Shown piece after piece: positions 1-9,107 of a stretch of 34,439 nucleotides of DNA. The first letter of the stretch is position 1; each line of letters opens with the position of its first letter. A program made the position numbers and the translations under genes. Location of the stretch: positions 646,947 to 681,385 of the forward strand of contig NZ_HE611051.1 of NCBI RefSeq assembly GCF_000285575.1. The letters run 5' to 3'. The notes beneath the pieces are model-generated. The model saw only the letters and a program-made list of their open reading frames with translations, did not search any database and had not been told where the DNA came from. This stretch comes from Clostridium senegalense JC122 (GTDB lineage: Bacteria; Bacillota; Clostridia; Clostridiales; Clostridiaceae).

Positions 1-17
1 AATAGAGTAACTCTATT
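1..17 (-). terminator. Hairpin after citF, probable end of the catabolic operon
   Basis: A perfect inverted repeat with 7-bp arms (AATAGAG / CTCTATT) around a 3-nt loop starts 16 nt beyond the citF stop codon. On the minus strand any T-run would lie to the left of position 1, outside the window, so I see only the stem. The position right after the last gene of the pathway cluster suits an intrinsic terminator, but the cluster could also continue to the left with citrate-lyase accessory genes. Confidence 0.45.
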
Positions 18-32
18 TTGAAGCTTTTTATA

Positions 33-1571
33 TTACATTGGTTTTTTTATTACATCTATTACAGATCCGTCTCTGTATTCTACTACAGCAACTACTTCAT
101 CAGATAATTCAACTGCTTTTGGAGCACCTGTCATCTTTTCAGCTGTAGCTTTTAATTCGTCTATTGTCATTATTGGTAGATTTGTTTGTTTTAATTTTTC
201 TATTAAATCTGTTCTCTTAGGGTTAACAGCAATTCCTCTTTCAGTTACGATAACATCTATACTATCTCCTGGAGTTGTTATTGTTGTTAACTTATCTTTT
301 ACAATTGGAAGTCTAGCTTTTGTAAGTTGTGTAACTATTATAGTTAACTTAGCTCCAGCAGCTGTATCACTGTGTCCACCAGAACCTCCCATTATAGTTC
401 CATCAGAAGCTGTTGTAACGTTAACGTTAAAGTTTGTATCTATTTCAGTTGCTCCTAATATAACTATGTCTAAGTTATTTACTACAGCACCTTTATTGTC
501 TGGGTTACCATACATAGATGCTGACATTCTCATATGTTCATGAGATGTTGAATAAGATTCAACAGCTTTTAAGTCAAAGCATTGAACATCAAATAAGTTT
601 TTGAATAATCCTTCTCTGTACATATCAACTATGTATCCAGTTATTCCACCTGATGCAAAGCTTCCTTTTATTTCTTCTTTTTTCATATATTCTCTAAGCT
701 CTGCAGCTACTGCTAGAGATGTTCCACCAGCACCTGTTTGGAAACTCATTCCGTCTTTTACAAGACCTGATGCTATCATAGTTTCTAAAGCCATTTTAGC
801 TATTTTTAATCCTACTGGATCTTTAGTTATTTGAGTTGTTCCAGAAACTATTCCTTTTGGATCTCCTATAGAATCAACTTTTACAATATAATCAACATAT
901 ATTTGGCTGATTTCTATTGGACAGTTTGGATAAGCTACTAAATTATCAGTTATAGCAACAACTTTTTCTGCACCTTCTGCATCACTTACTGCATATCCTA
1001 AAGCTCCGCAAGCTGATTTTCCGTATAAACCATTAATATTTCCATACATATCACAAGCTGGTGCTGCTATAAATGCTACATCTATGTGTAAATCTCCACT
1101 TTCTATAGCTCTAGCTCTTCCACCATGAGTGTGCATTACTGCTGGGTATTTTAATCTACCTTCAGATATTGCTTTTGCAACTGGACCTGAAATGTAGTTT
1201 GCACAAATTCTAGTTACTACGCCACTTTCTATATAGTCTACAAGTGGTGCATGTACTGGGAATATTGAACTTGCTGCGATTCTTATATCTTTTATTCCTC
1301 TTTTTGCGATAGCTTCTACAACCATATTTAAAACATAGTCACCATTTCTTAAATGGTGGTGGAATGATATTGTCATTCCATCTTTTAAATTAACTTTGTC
1401 TAAAGCATCTTCTATATTATTTAATAATTTTTCATCCATTGGAGTTACTGATTTTACATTAACAGCAGCCTTTTGTTTTTCTCCTGCTTTTGCAAAAACT
1501 CCTTCAAACGGCATAACTTCACCATATCCATCTATAAAGCTAGGAAGTTCACGTCCTAATACGTTTTTCAT
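33..1571 (-). CDS. citF: Citrate/citramalate lyase alpha subunit (acyl-ACP transferase), CitF
   Basis: 512 aa, the usual length of CitF. The alpha subunit moves the acetyl-ACP thioester onto the incoming acid, forming citryl- or citramalyl-ACP for cleavage by CitE. Family-like sequence is visible throughout, including the glycine-rich GGSGGHSDTAAGAKL stretch (about residues 395-409) and VTERGIAVNP (about 442-451). The ATG has a good GAGGTGAT ribosome-binding site. It is the last gene of the cluster, 89 nt after citE. Family knowledge says citrate lyase. The glutamate mutase, methylaspartase and hydratase genes upstream make (S)-citramalate the likelier substrate (inference), because citramalate lyase in glutamate-fermenting clostridia has the same three-subunit design. 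Confidence 0.93.
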   Translation of the reverse strand: MKNVLGRELPSFIDGYGEVMPFEGVFAKAGEKQKAAVNVKSVTPMDEKLLNNIEDALDKVNLKDGMTISFHHHLRNGDYVLNMVVEAIAKRGIKDIRIAASSIFPVHAPLVDYIESGVVTRICANYISGPVAKAISEGRLKYPAVMHTHGGRARAIESGDLHIDVAFIAAPACDMYGNINGLYGKSACGALGYAVSDAEGAEKVVAITDNLVAYPNCPIEISQIYVDYIVKVDSIGDPKGIVSGTTQITKDPVGLKIAKMALETMIASGLVKDGMSFQTGAGGTSLAVAAELREYMKKEEIKGSFASGGITGYIVDMYREGLFKNLFDVQCFDLKAVESYSTSHEHMRMSASMYGNPDNKGAVVNNLDIVILGATEIDTNFNVNVTTASDGTIMGGSGGHSDTAAGAKLTIIVTQLTKARLPIVKDKLTTITTPGDSIDVIVTERGIAVNPKRTDLIEKLKQTNLPIMTIDELKATAEKMTGAPKAVELSDEVVAVVEYRDGSVIDVIKKPM

Positions 1572-1660
1572 AATATCACCTCAATAAATTACCTTTACTT
1601 CTAAGTCATCTATAAATTAACTAATATAACGACTAATTATTTTTTAAAATCTATCTATTC

Positions 1661-2533
1661 TTAAAGTAATCCTAATATTTTAGCTAATTCAACTGTTGTT
1701 TTTGCTCTATTTATGATTGGAGCATCTACCATTTTTCCGTCTAATGAGAAAACTCCTTTTCCTTCTTTTTGAGCTTCTTCCATAGCTTCTAAAACTCTTA
1801 CTGCATGTTTTATTTCTTCTTTAGTTGGAGCATATACTGAATGTATTCCATCTATTTGTCTTGGGTTTATAGATGCTTTACCAGTCATTCCTAATGATTT
1901 AGCTTTTGCAGTATCTACTAGTAATCCGTCTAAATCATTTGTATCAGTAAATGGAGTATCTATTGCATCAACTTTAGCAGCTTTACAAGCTATTGCAACT
2001 CTATTTCTTGCATAGAATACTTCTTCACCTGCTTTAGTTCTTTTTATTCCCATGTCTGAAGTATAATCTTCTCCACCTAAAAGAACTCCTGCAACTCTTT
2101 TTGATGACTTAATTATTGAATAAATGTTTTCAACACCATAAGCACTTTCTGCTATTGGGAATAGTTTTATTGATCCTATCTCAAAACCTTCTTCTTCTTC
2201 AATTTTAGTAAGTCTTCTATCTATTTCTATTAACTCTTCTTCTGTAGCTTTAGGAACCATTATTGTATCTGGTTTCACTCTAGCTATAACATCTATATCT
2301 TCATCAGCAAATTCTGTTGTAAGTGGGTTAATTCTAACAACCACTTCAACATTACTGTAATCTACATTTTTTATTGCTTCTCTTACAAGTACTCTTGCAC
2401 TATCTTTTTCTGTAAGAGAAACTGCATCTTCTAAGTCTAGTATTATTGAGTCTGCTCCTAAAATTCCTGCATTTTGAAGCATTCCTGGATTATTACCAGG
2501 CATAAAAAGCATAGTTCTTCTTAATTTTTTCAT
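1661..2533 (-). CDS. citE: Citrate/citramalate lyase beta subunit, CitE
   Basis: 290 aa, of the HpcH/HpaI aldolase / CitE superfamily. It cleaves the acyl-ACP intermediate (citramalyl-ACP to acetyl-ACP plus pyruvate, if the pathway reading is right). Visible family features are MPGNNP (11-16), DLEDAV (33-38), R67 in VVVRINP, E129 in PIAES and GGEDYTSD (153-160); the acidic residues are those that bind Mg2+ in the family. I chose the ATG at 2533: a GTG three codons upstream lies inside the AGAGGTG ribosome-binding site and cannot sensibly be the start. It sits 14 nt after citD. Confidence 0.93.
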   Translation of the reverse strand: MKKLRRTMLFMPGNNPGMLQNAGILGADSIILDLEDAVSLTEKDSARVLVREAIKNVDYSNVEVVVRINPLTTEFADEDIDVIARVKPDTIMVPKATEEELIEIDRRLTKIEEEEGFEIGSIKLFPIAESAYGVENIYSIIKSSKRVAGVLLGGEDYTSDMGIKRTKAGEEVFYARNRVAIACKAAKVDAIDTPFTDTNDLDGLLVDTAKAKSLGMTGKASINPRQIDGIHSVYAPTKEEIKHAVRVLEAMEEAQKEGKGVFSLDGKMVDAPIINRAKTTVELAKILGLL

Positions 2534-2547
2534 TTTATTCACCTCTA

Positions 2548-2811
2548 CTACTGAGCTCTTTTTACAGCTGTTTCTACTCTAGCTTTTATAGTGTAATCTA
2601 GTGCCCCTTTATCTTGAGCCTTTACTATAGCACTTTCCACTTTTAGCTCTTTTAAAGTTTCTAAAATAACTTTTCTTATTTCTTCACCAAATTGCTTCAT
2701 TACTATACTCTCAAGGTCTAATTCTATACCTTTTTCTTCGCTCGGCATAATCATTATATAAATATCATTAGATTCTAAAGTACCTGCTTTCGCAACTTTT
2801 TTTATATCCAT
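2548..2811 (-). CDS. citD: Citrate/citramalate lyase acyl carrier protein (gamma subunit), CitD
   Basis: 87 aa. The gamma subunit carries the 2'-(5''-triphosphoribosyl)-3'-dephospho-CoA arm on which the substrate is held. The motif AGTLESND puts the serine at residue 14, the position of the modified serine in enterobacterial CitD as I recall it. That alignment also supports the ATG at 2811 over the GTG at 2820, which is part of the AGAGGTG ribosome-binding site. The genes needed to make and attach the prosthetic group (citC, citX, citG) are not in this window. The gene lies 57 nt after the hydratase beta subunit gene. Confidence 0.93.
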   Translation of the reverse strand: MDIKKVAKAGTLESNDIYIMIMPSEEKGIELDLESIVMKQFGEEIRKVILETLKELKVESAIVKAQDKGALDYTIKARVETAVKRAQ

Positions 2812-2868
2812 AGTATTCACCTCTAATTTTTCACGGTTATTTTAATAGCTAAGCTACTAAAACGCTAT

Positions 2869-3426
2869 CTATTTTACTGAATTTAAATATGCTTCTTTTC
2901 CCATCTCATAAAGGTTATTTCCTTCACAGTCTATAACAACTACTAATGGTAAATCTTTAACTTCTAATCTTCTTACAGCTTCTGCACCTAGATCTTCATA
3001 AGTTACAATCTCTGCAGTCTCTACGCATTTAGCCATTAGTGCTGCTGCGCCACCTATTGCTGCAAAATAAACAGCTTTATTTTTCTTCATTGATTCAATA
3101 ACTTCTTTTGAACGTAAGCCTTTACCAACCATTCCTTTTAATCCTTGATCTAAAAGTTGTGGTGTATAAGCATCCATTCTATAGCTAGTTGTTGGGCCTG
3201 CTGATCCTATTGCCATTCCTGGTTTCGCTGGTGTTGGTCCAACATAATATATTAAACTATCTTTTACATCTATAGGTAATTTCTCACCTTTTTCTAATAA
3301 ATCAACAAATCTTTTATGAGCTGCATCTCTAGATGTATATATTACTCCTGAAAGTAATACACTATCTCCAGCTTTTAAATCTTTTACTTTTTCTTCAGTT
3401 AATGGCATAGTTATTCTTTTTTCCAT
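2869..3426 (-). CDS. Class I fumarase-type hydratase beta subunit, probable mesaconase beta
   Basis: 185 aa, matching the C-terminal domain (FumA C-terminal / TtdB type) of class I fumarases, here a separate subunit. Family motifs are YTSRDAAHKR (30-39) and SAGPTTSYRMD (75-85), which lie around the active site in this fold. It pairs with the [4Fe-4S] alpha subunit encoded 16 nt upstream. Sequence alone says fumarate hydratase / L(+)-tartrate dehydratase family. Its place between methylaspartase and the CitDEF lyase says the physiological reaction is hydration of mesaconate to (S)-citramalate (inference). Fumarase activity may coexist. Confidence 0.9.
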   Translation of the reverse strand: MEKRITMPLTEEKVKDLKAGDSVLLSGVIYTSRDAAHKRFVDLLEKGEKLPIDVKDSLIYYVGPTPAKPGMAIGSAGPTTSYRMDAYTPQLLDQGLKGMVGKGLRSKEVIESMKKNKAVYFAAIGGAAALMAKCVETAEIVTYEDLGAEAVRRLEVKDLPLVVVIDCEGNNLYEMGKEAYLNSVK

Positions 3427-3442
3427 TACTAAATACCCCCTA

Positions 3443-4285
3443 TTAAAGCTCTACTTCAGCATGTCTTGTAGCATGACAGTTTATGTTTACTGCAACTGGT
3501 AATCCTGCAATATGAGTTGCATATGTTTCTATATTTACAGCAAGAGCAGTTGTTTTTCCACCAAATCCTTGTGGTCCTATTCCTAAACTGTTTATAGCCT
3601 CTAGTAATTCATTTTCAAGCTTTTCATAGAAAGGATTTGAATTTCTCTTATCAAATGGTCTTATTAAAGCTTTTTTAGCTAAGTTTGCAGATCTATCAAA
3701 AGTTCCTCCAATTCCAACACCTACAACTATTGGTGGGCATGGGTTTGGACCGGCCTCTTTAACTACTTTTAATATAAACTCTTTAACACCGTCTAGTCCA
3801 TCAGATGGTTTTAACATTTTTATTTGGCTCATGTTTTCTGAACCAAATCCTTTTGGTGCTACTGTTATTTTTAATTTATCTCCTGGAACTACATTATAAT
3901 AAATTATTGCTGGTGTATTATCTTTAGTATTAACTCTATCTAATGGGTCTTTAACAACAGATTTTCTTAAATATCCGTCTGTATATCCTCTTCTAACACC
4001 TTCATTTATAGCATCTTCTAAGCTTCCACCAACTATGTGAACTTCTTGTCCAAGCTCAACAAATACACATGCCATTCCAGTATCTTGACACATTGGCATG
4101 TTTTCATTTTTAGCTATATCAGCATTAGTTATTATTTTATCTAATATACCTTTTGCTATATCCCAATTTTCATTATCTCTAGAGTTAATTAATGCATTTT
4201 TAACATCTTCACCTAAGTAATAATTAGCATTTATACATAACTCTCTTACTTCTTTACTTATTTGTTCAACATTAATTTCTTTCAT
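3443..4285 (-). CDS. Class I fumarase-type hydratase alpha subunit ([4Fe-4S]), probable mesaconase alpha
   Basis: 280 aa, the N-terminal half of a class I fumarase as a separate subunit. Three cysteines in the family contexts probably ligate an oxygen-sensitive [4Fe-4S] cluster: C66 in MCQDTG, C183 in NPCPP and C270 in NCHATR. GIGGTFDRSA (191-200) is also characteristic. The ATG has GGAGGAG upstream. The 179-nt gap before it contains the mal terminator, so this gene may begin a second transcript or depend on read-through. Family members hydrate fumarate, tartrate or mesaconate; the neighbours favour mesaconate (inference). Confidence 0.9.
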   Translation of the reverse strand: MKEINVEQISKEVRELCINANYYLGEDVKNALINSRDNENWDIAKGILDKIITNADIAKNENMPMCQDTGMACVFVELGQEVHIVGGSLEDAINEGVRRGYTDGYLRKSVVKDPLDRVNTKDNTPAIIYYNVVPGDKLKITVAPKGFGSENMSQIKMLKPSDGLDGVKEFILKVVKEAGPNPCPPIVVGVGIGGTFDRSANLAKKALIRPFDKRNSNPFYEKLENELLEAINSLGIGPQGFGGKTTALAVNIETYATHIAGLPVAVNINCHATRHAEVEL

Positions 4286-4419
4286 TGCAACTCCTCCAAA
4301 ATTGGCAGTCTATTTTTTATTATTATAAAAATTTTCTACTATGTAAAACTTTATCTTATACAATTAAACTTTTATTTTAATTTAAGTCTATAATATAAAA
4401 TTTATGTTATTCATAGTGT
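4286..4419 (-). other. AT-rich spacer between mal terminator and hydratase genes
   Basis: About 130 nt of very AT-rich sequence. A TATAAT-like hexamer occurs on the minus strand near 4320-4328, but no -35 hexamer at 16-18 nt stands out, so I do not call a promoter. No copy of the ATGGACTA repeat found upstream of the GntR gene is present. Whether the hydratase/lyase genes have their own promoter cannot be decided by eye. Confidence 0.4.
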
Positions 4420-4448
4420 AAAAGGCAGTTTTTTATAAACCGCCTTTT
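4420..4448 (-). terminator. Hairpin after mal
   Basis: AAAAGGC and GTTT arms pair with AAAC and GCCTTTT, with one A/C mismatch, 16 nt beyond the mal stop codon. The stem ends in a run of four T on the minus strand, which is weak, so partial read-through into the hydratase and lyase genes is likely. It would give higher expression of the first four genes than of the last five. Confidence 0.6.
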
Positions 4449-4464
4449 ATCTAATATATATTTA

Positions 4465-5709
4465 TTATTTGTTTCTTCTGTTAACTAATGCAACTACTCT
4501 GTTCATTTCGTTGTTAACTATCATATATCCTTCGTCAACACCCATACCTGGTTTTGCAAGACATTGGTCTGCTCCACAAGCTATTGCGATGTTAGTGCAG
4601 ATTTCTGCAGATCTATTTGTTTCGTTACAAGTTCCTCCACAGTAAGCTCCTACACCTTTTTTCTTACAGTATAATATAGAATCTATGATATTGTTAACTC
4701 CGCCAAGGTCTGGAGTTTTGATTTGTAGCATATGTCCTGCATTGTTATCAGCGAAGAATTTAACATCATCGTATGTGTTACACCATTCGTCTGCAACAAG
4801 CTCAACATTCATTCCTCTGTTGTTTATTTCAGTTGTTAAGTCTCTTAAAGCTTCCATTTGTCTTTCTCTATGTTCAACATCCATAGGTCCTTCAATTCTT
4901 AATTTGAAAGGTTTAGCAGCTTCTTCTAATGTTTGGATATAATCAGCCATTGCTTTTGTATCGTAATCGAAAGCTACTCCTATTGTTCCATAAACGTCTA
5001 TGTGGAATACTGGGCTATAGTCTTCACAAGTTCTTAATTTTAGAACTCTGTCACTTAACCATTTAACATATGCATGTAATTTTTCACCATTGTTACCTAA
5101 TTTATCAGCAACATGGTTGATTAAAGCGTGAGGCATTACGTCTGCACCTTTTATAATCATTTTGTCTGCATTATCGTATCTGTCATCTCCAGATTGAGTG
5201 AATATAGGAATTCTTTTTATTTCTACTCCTGTGTTGTATTCATCTCTTACAACTTCAGCCATAGTTACTTTTTTAGCTTTTGCTACACCATCAAGGATCG
5301 CTTGAGTTACACCATATCTGATAGCTGTATGTAATCTTTTTCCATCAACTGTCATGTGATCAAACTCTTCTGCTAAAGCTTTGAAGTTTTCTAATTCTCT
5401 TCCTATTAATTTAGGTGCGATTTCTTTTTCAATAACTGGTATAAAGTCTTTTGCTAAGAATAATGGATCTCTTCCACCTGCTCCTGAGTATTGAACTGCT
5501 GCACAATCTCCACAAGCTACTTGACCATCTTCAAGTACTAACATTACAGATATAGATTCTCCAGCTTGTCTTACAGATGTAAATCCTTCAGTCACAGCTT
5601 CTCCTACATATGTAAATCCATCATGTCCTGCTCCTTTTTTTATAGCTCTTTGGTCATCAAAATAGAATCCTGTTCTTCCTGCTGAACATATTACGTCAAC
5701 AATTTTCAT
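4465..5709 (-). CDS. mal: 3-methylaspartate ammonia-lyase (methylaspartase)
   Basis: 414 aa, enolase-superfamily TIM barrel. It deaminates (2S,3S)-3-methylaspartate to mesaconate and ammonia, the second step of glutamate breakdown by this route. Residues line up with the well-studied C. tetanomorphum enzyme at the same numbers: metal ligands D238, E273 and D307, general base K331 (in QIKTPDLGG) and H194 (in MPHALI). This match supports the ATG at 5709 rather than the GTG three codons earlier, which overlaps the AAGGTG ribosome-binding site. It lies 66 nt after glmE and is followed by a hairpin. Confidence 0.98.
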   Translation of the reverse strand: MKIVDVICSAGRTGFYFDDQRAIKKGAGHDGFTYVGEAVTEGFTSVRQAGESISVMLVLEDGQVACGDCAAVQYSGAGGRDPLFLAKDFIPVIEKEIAPKLIGRELENFKALAEEFDHMTVDGKRLHTAIRYGVTQAILDGVAKAKKVTMAEVVRDEYNTGVEIKRIPIFTQSGDDRYDNADKMIIKGADVMPHALINHVADKLGNNGEKLHAYVKWLSDRVLKLRTCEDYSPVFHIDVYGTIGVAFDYDTKAMADYIQTLEEAAKPFKLRIEGPMDVEHRERQMEALRDLTTEINNRGMNVELVADEWCNTYDDVKFFADNNAGHMLQIKTPDLGGVNNIIDSILYCKKKGVGAYCGGTCNETNRSAEICTNIAIACGADQCLAKPGMGVDEGYMIVNNEMNRVVALVNRRNK

Positions 5710-5775
5710 ATAAAACACCTTACCTTCTAAAGATTAATAAGTATATATTAATTTATTTTTTTAACAATTTAATTA

Positions 5776-7230
5776 TTATTCAGGTCTTCCTACTAATTTA
5801 CCTTTTCCAACAGCGAATATATCATCAACTGTCATTTGGAAGCAAACATCTCTTCCTTCAAATTTAGCTCTTTCTTCTAATTTGTTTAAGTTATAAGCTT
5901 TTAATTCTTCAGTGAATGGAATGTTTCCTAATTTTAAGTATCTTACAGCACCATCGTTATCTCTTGCAGGCATCATTTTACCAGCATTGTATTTGCTTGG
6001 TGCGAATGGGATATCTAATAATCCTCTTTCGAATGCTTTAACTGTTCCTATAGCTAAGTCGCCATTTCCAGCTTCATAAACTGCTTCTAACATACATTTA
6101 GTTTCAGCTTTTATTATGTTAATTTCCTCTTCTAACTCTTTAGACATTGCCATTCTTTGTCCTTCAAGTAAGTTTAGAGTCATTTTTGTTGTTTTTATAC
6201 CTTGTGCATTAGCTTCTTTTGTTGGGATACCAATAGCTTCGTGTGTAGTTTTAACGATAACTTTAGTAGCTCCAGCTAAAGCTGCTGCTGCTGAACCTGT
6301 AGATATAACACCATAAGCTTTTGCTTCGTCAGCAGGGAATCCACCCATCCATTGGTGGAATACTGTTGTAACAAATACATCATTGTATCCATTAGCTTTT
6401 AAGTATTCATTACATTGCTCTTCTAATGCTCTTATAGCTGCAACGTCTTGGATTAAGTTTCCGCATTGACCGTATCCTACAGTAATGTTTTTAACACCTT
6501 GCTCTGCTGCAAGTAAAGCTTCTATTATAGCTACTACGTTTGATGTACTTGGTGGTACTAATGTTCCAGTTAATGGACCATATGGTTCTCTGTTTATTGA
6601 TACACCATGTTCTTCATAGTAACCAACTAGTCTATCGCAGTACTGCCAATCTAAGATTGTTTTTTCTAATGTAACATTTTTAGCATATGGTATGTTATAA
6701 GATATACCACCACCCTCATTTGATGTCCATCCTGATGCGTGTGTAATTTCTGCAAGTAATCTTCCGTCTGGAGTACCGTGTCTTGATTCTATTGGTAAGT
6801 TAACTGATTCAAATACTTTTTTACATCCAGCTACACCATGGTTAACTCCTGGGAATCCGTTAAGTAATGATCTTCCTTCTTTTATACTTTCTTTTATTCC
6901 AACTTCACATTCTTCATATCTATTTTGTCTTGTATAACTATCTATTGTTGAAGGTAGTAAGTCTGCTCCACCTTCATTTTGTAAAAATGATAATAATTCT
7001 ACATGCTTATCTATTAAAGCAACACCTGCTCTTGGTTGTGCTAAAGTAATTCCTTCTTGTTTTGCTTTTACTAATTTCTTAGCAAAGTTTTTGTGGTCTG
7101 GAATTGTTTTATTGTACTCTATTCCATCTTGTATATTGGCTACATCTTTTCCTGTTGGCCATTGTGCTAAAACTTCTTCTCTTACTTTGAAAAATTCCTC
7201 TTCAGTCCATTTTTTATTTTTAAGTTCCAC
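5776..7230 (-). CDS. glmE: Glutamate mutase epsilon subunit (methylaspartate mutase E)
   Basis: 484 aa, the catalytic subunit. With GlmS and adenosylcobalamin it interconverts L-glutamate and (2S,3S)-3-methylaspartate by a radical mechanism. Residues known to bind substrate in the C. cochlearium enzyme are all present one position later because of a one-residue insertion near the N-terminus: R67, R101, R150, E172, Y178 and Y182. The start is GTG, supported by AGGAGGT eight bases upstream and by the family N-terminus MELKNKKWT. The alternative symbol is mutE. It lies 20 nt after glmL. Confidence 0.98.
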   Translation of the reverse strand: MELKNKKWTEEEFFKVREEVLAQWPTGKDVANIQDGIEYNKTIPDHKNFAKKLVKAKQEGITLAQPRAGVALIDKHVELLSFLQNEGGADLLPSTIDSYTRQNRYEECEVGIKESIKEGRSLLNGFPGVNHGVAGCKKVFESVNLPIESRHGTPDGRLLAEITHASGWTSNEGGGISYNIPYAKNVTLEKTILDWQYCDRLVGYYEEHGVSINREPYGPLTGTLVPPSTSNVVAIIEALLAAEQGVKNITVGYGQCGNLIQDVAAIRALEEQCNEYLKANGYNDVFVTTVFHQWMGGFPADEAKAYGVISTGSAAAALAGATKVIVKTTHEAIGIPTKEANAQGIKTTKMTLNLLEGQRMAMSKELEEEINIIKAETKCMLEAVYEAGNGDLAIGTVKAFERGLLDIPFAPSKYNAGKMMPARDNDGAVRYLKLGNIPFTEELKAYNLNKLEERAKFEGRDVCFQMTVDDIFAVGKGKLVGRPE

Positions 7231-7250
7231 TTTAAATTACCTCCTGATAA

Positions 7251-8645
7251 TTACACATTAACTAAATATTTTTTCATAATTCTAACGGCTTTATCCGGAT
7301 GATCATGTGCTAACAATCCCATCGCTGATAATATATAACTCTTATCTAACAAGAATTCTGGTTCCTCTGGTTTTAATGACGTTGGGTTTTCTTTTGTAAA
7401 AGTACCAGCATTCAAAATATCTCCTGGATTTTTACTATGAACTAAAACTCCACCTGTACCTATCATATATTTAACTTTCATAAGGTCTTTACCTATTTGG
7501 TTAAACACAACTCCCATTGGAGTATATACATTTTCAATACATCCTGCATGTCTTTCAAGTGCAAGTTCAGTGGCTACTTTAGCCATAGCTTCATCAAATT
7601 TTATTTCCTCGTCATCCTTAGGTACCATTTTTATGTTTTCATATCTATATTTACAACACTCTTCTATATTTACTTCTCTTTTTTCATCACCTAAGTAATT
7701 TCTTAGCTTTCTAGAGCCACCAGCTTCCCAAAGAGAAACTGCAGAATATCGCATTCCCAAATCACCTTCAACAGTTCTTTTAGCAAAAGGTTCTTCAAGT
7801 CCTCTCATGTTAACTCCTGCCTTTGTTGGTTCTCCATCAGCTATTGAGTGAATATCAGTAGTTGCTCCTCCAATATCAACAACTATTAAGTCGCCAATAC
7901 CTTCTTCCTCATCGCTACCTTCACTTAACACTCTTGCAGCTTTTAATACTGCCGCTGGCGTAGGCATTAATATTCCGTTTACAAAACTTTCTGCATTATT
8001 AAGGCCCTTTGCATCTGTTATTTTATCCATGAATACTTTTCTTATTTCTTCACGGGCTGGTTCAACATTTAATGAATTTAATGTTGGCATAACATTTTCA
8101 GTTACACTAAAGTAAATACCAGCTTTTTCAAATATCTCTCTTATTTCATCATTAGCTACTTTATTACCAGCAACTACCACTGGAACATCTATGTTATGCT
8201 TTACAATCATCTTAGCATTATGTATTACACACTGTTTATTACCACCATTTGTTCCACCTGCTAGAAGTATTATATCCACATCCGAATTTTTAATTTCTTC
8301 TGCTTCAGAATTTGTTATTTCATAACTATATACTTTTAACACTCTTGCTCCAGCGCCTAACGCTGCTCTTTTGGCTGCTTCTGCAGTTAAGTCTGGAACT
8401 AGACCTAAGGCAACCATTTTTAATCCACCAGCTGCTGATGAACAAGCTAATTTTTTTACAAAGTTTACATCTTTGCCTTCTAATTGCTCTTCTAACTTCT
8501 TATAAGCCTTATCAAAGCCAGTCATAATATCATCTTCAATTGTTGTTATATCTTTTGCTGAAGCTAATATTTCTTCATTTTCAATATCTACAGCTGTAAG
8601 TTTTGTGTAGGTACTACCAAAGTCTAAAAGTAAGTATGCATCCAC
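7251..8645 (-). CDS. glmL: GlmL/MutL, glutamate mutase reactivating ATPase
   Basis: 464 aa, actin/Hsp70-like ATPase fold. Family members reactivate glutamate mutase by ATP-driven exchange of damaged cobalamin. Visible elements are the N-terminal phosphate loop DFGSTYTK (8-15), a second phosphate motif VVDIGGATTD near residue 250, and GTGG in the C-terminal third. I chose the GTG at 8645, eight bases after GGAG. Another GTG at 8654 overlaps the ribosome-binding site and would add three residues. The name mutL is also used but has nothing to do with mismatch repair. It sits between the two mutase subunit genes. Confidence 0.95.
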   Translation of the reverse strand: MDAYLLLDFGSTYTKLTAVDIENEEILASAKDITTIEDDIMTGFDKAYKKLEEQLEGKDVNFVKKLACSSAAGGLKMVALGLVPDLTAEAAKRAALGAGARVLKVYSYEITNSEAEEIKNSDVDIILLAGGTNGGNKQCVIHNAKMIVKHNIDVPVVVAGNKVANDEIREIFEKAGIYFSVTENVMPTLNSLNVEPAREEIRKVFMDKITDAKGLNNAESFVNGILMPTPAAVLKAARVLSEGSDEEEGIGDLIVVDIGGATTDIHSIADGEPTKAGVNMRGLEEPFAKRTVEGDLGMRYSAVSLWEAGGSRKLRNYLGDEKREVNIEECCKYRYENIKMVPKDDEEIKFDEAMAKVATELALERHAGCIENVYTPMGVVFNQIGKDLMKVKYMIGTGGVLVHSKNPGDILNAGTFTKENPTSLKPEEPEFLLDKSYILSAMGLLAHDHPDKAVRIMKKYLVNV

Positions 8646-8672
8646 TTTAATCACTCCACTTTTGTATATTTA

Positions 8673-9083
8673 TTATAGTCCTAAATCTTCTTTTAAATCG
8701 TGAATTGTTGTTTCAAGACTTGTTCCAGGTGGGTAAACTCTGTCAAATCCCATAGCTTGGAATCTTCCAAGAACTTCTTCCCAGTTTTGTTTTCCTACAA
8801 CTATGTTTCCACCTACATAAAGTAAAATGTCTTTTAATCCAGCTTCATCACATTTTTCTCTTAATCCTCTACAGTCAATTTCTCCATGACCATAAAGTGA
8901 AGATACTATTATAACGTCTGCATTAGTTTCTACTGCTGCATTAATGAAATCTTCTTGTGGTGATAATACACCTATATTTATTACGTTGAATCCTGCTTCT
9001 GTTAAAGCATAATCTAGGATTTTATTACCAACTGCGTGACAGTCAGCTCCTATAACTCCAAGAACTAAAGTTTTCTTTTCCAT
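8673..9083 (-). CDS. glmS: Glutamate mutase sigma subunit (B12-binding, methylaspartate mutase S)
   Basis: 136 aa, a Rossmann-like cobalamin-binding domain. The base-off/His-on signature D14-x-H16-x-x-G19 ([12 protein letters not shown]) supplies the lower axial histidine; S61 in SSLYG and the GGN at 91-93 line the nucleotide-tail pocket in the family. Strong AGGGAGG ribosome-binding site before the ATG. It is the first enzyme gene after the regulator, with 24 nt between them. The symbol should not be confused with glucosamine-6-phosphate synthase. I saw no cobalamin riboswitch upstream. Confidence 0.98.
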   Translation of the reverse strand: MEKKTLVLGVIGADCHAVGNKILDYALTEAGFNVINIGVLSPQEDFINAAVETNADVIIVSSLYGHGEIDCRGLREKCDEAGLKDILLYVGGNIVVGKQNWEEVLGRFQAMGFDRVYPPGTSLETTIHDLKEDLGL

Positions 9084-9107
9084 TTCTAAAGCCTCCCTAA
9101 AAAATAA

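Noticed and set aside
4320-4362. Separate promoter for the hydratase and lyase genes
   Set aside because: A TATAAT-like hexamer exists on the minus strand, but the best -35 candidates are at 14-16 nt and poor, and the sequence is so AT-rich that such matches are expected by chance.
7251-8654. DNA mismatch repair protein MutL
   Set aside because: The name mutL is used for this family, but the protein is an actin-like ATPase next to glutamate mutase genes and lacks GHKL ATPase motifs.
8673-9083. Glucosamine-6-phosphate synthase (also called glmS)
   Set aside because: At 136 aa with a DxHxxG cobalamin signature, it is the mutase sigma subunit, not the roughly 600-aa aminotransferase.
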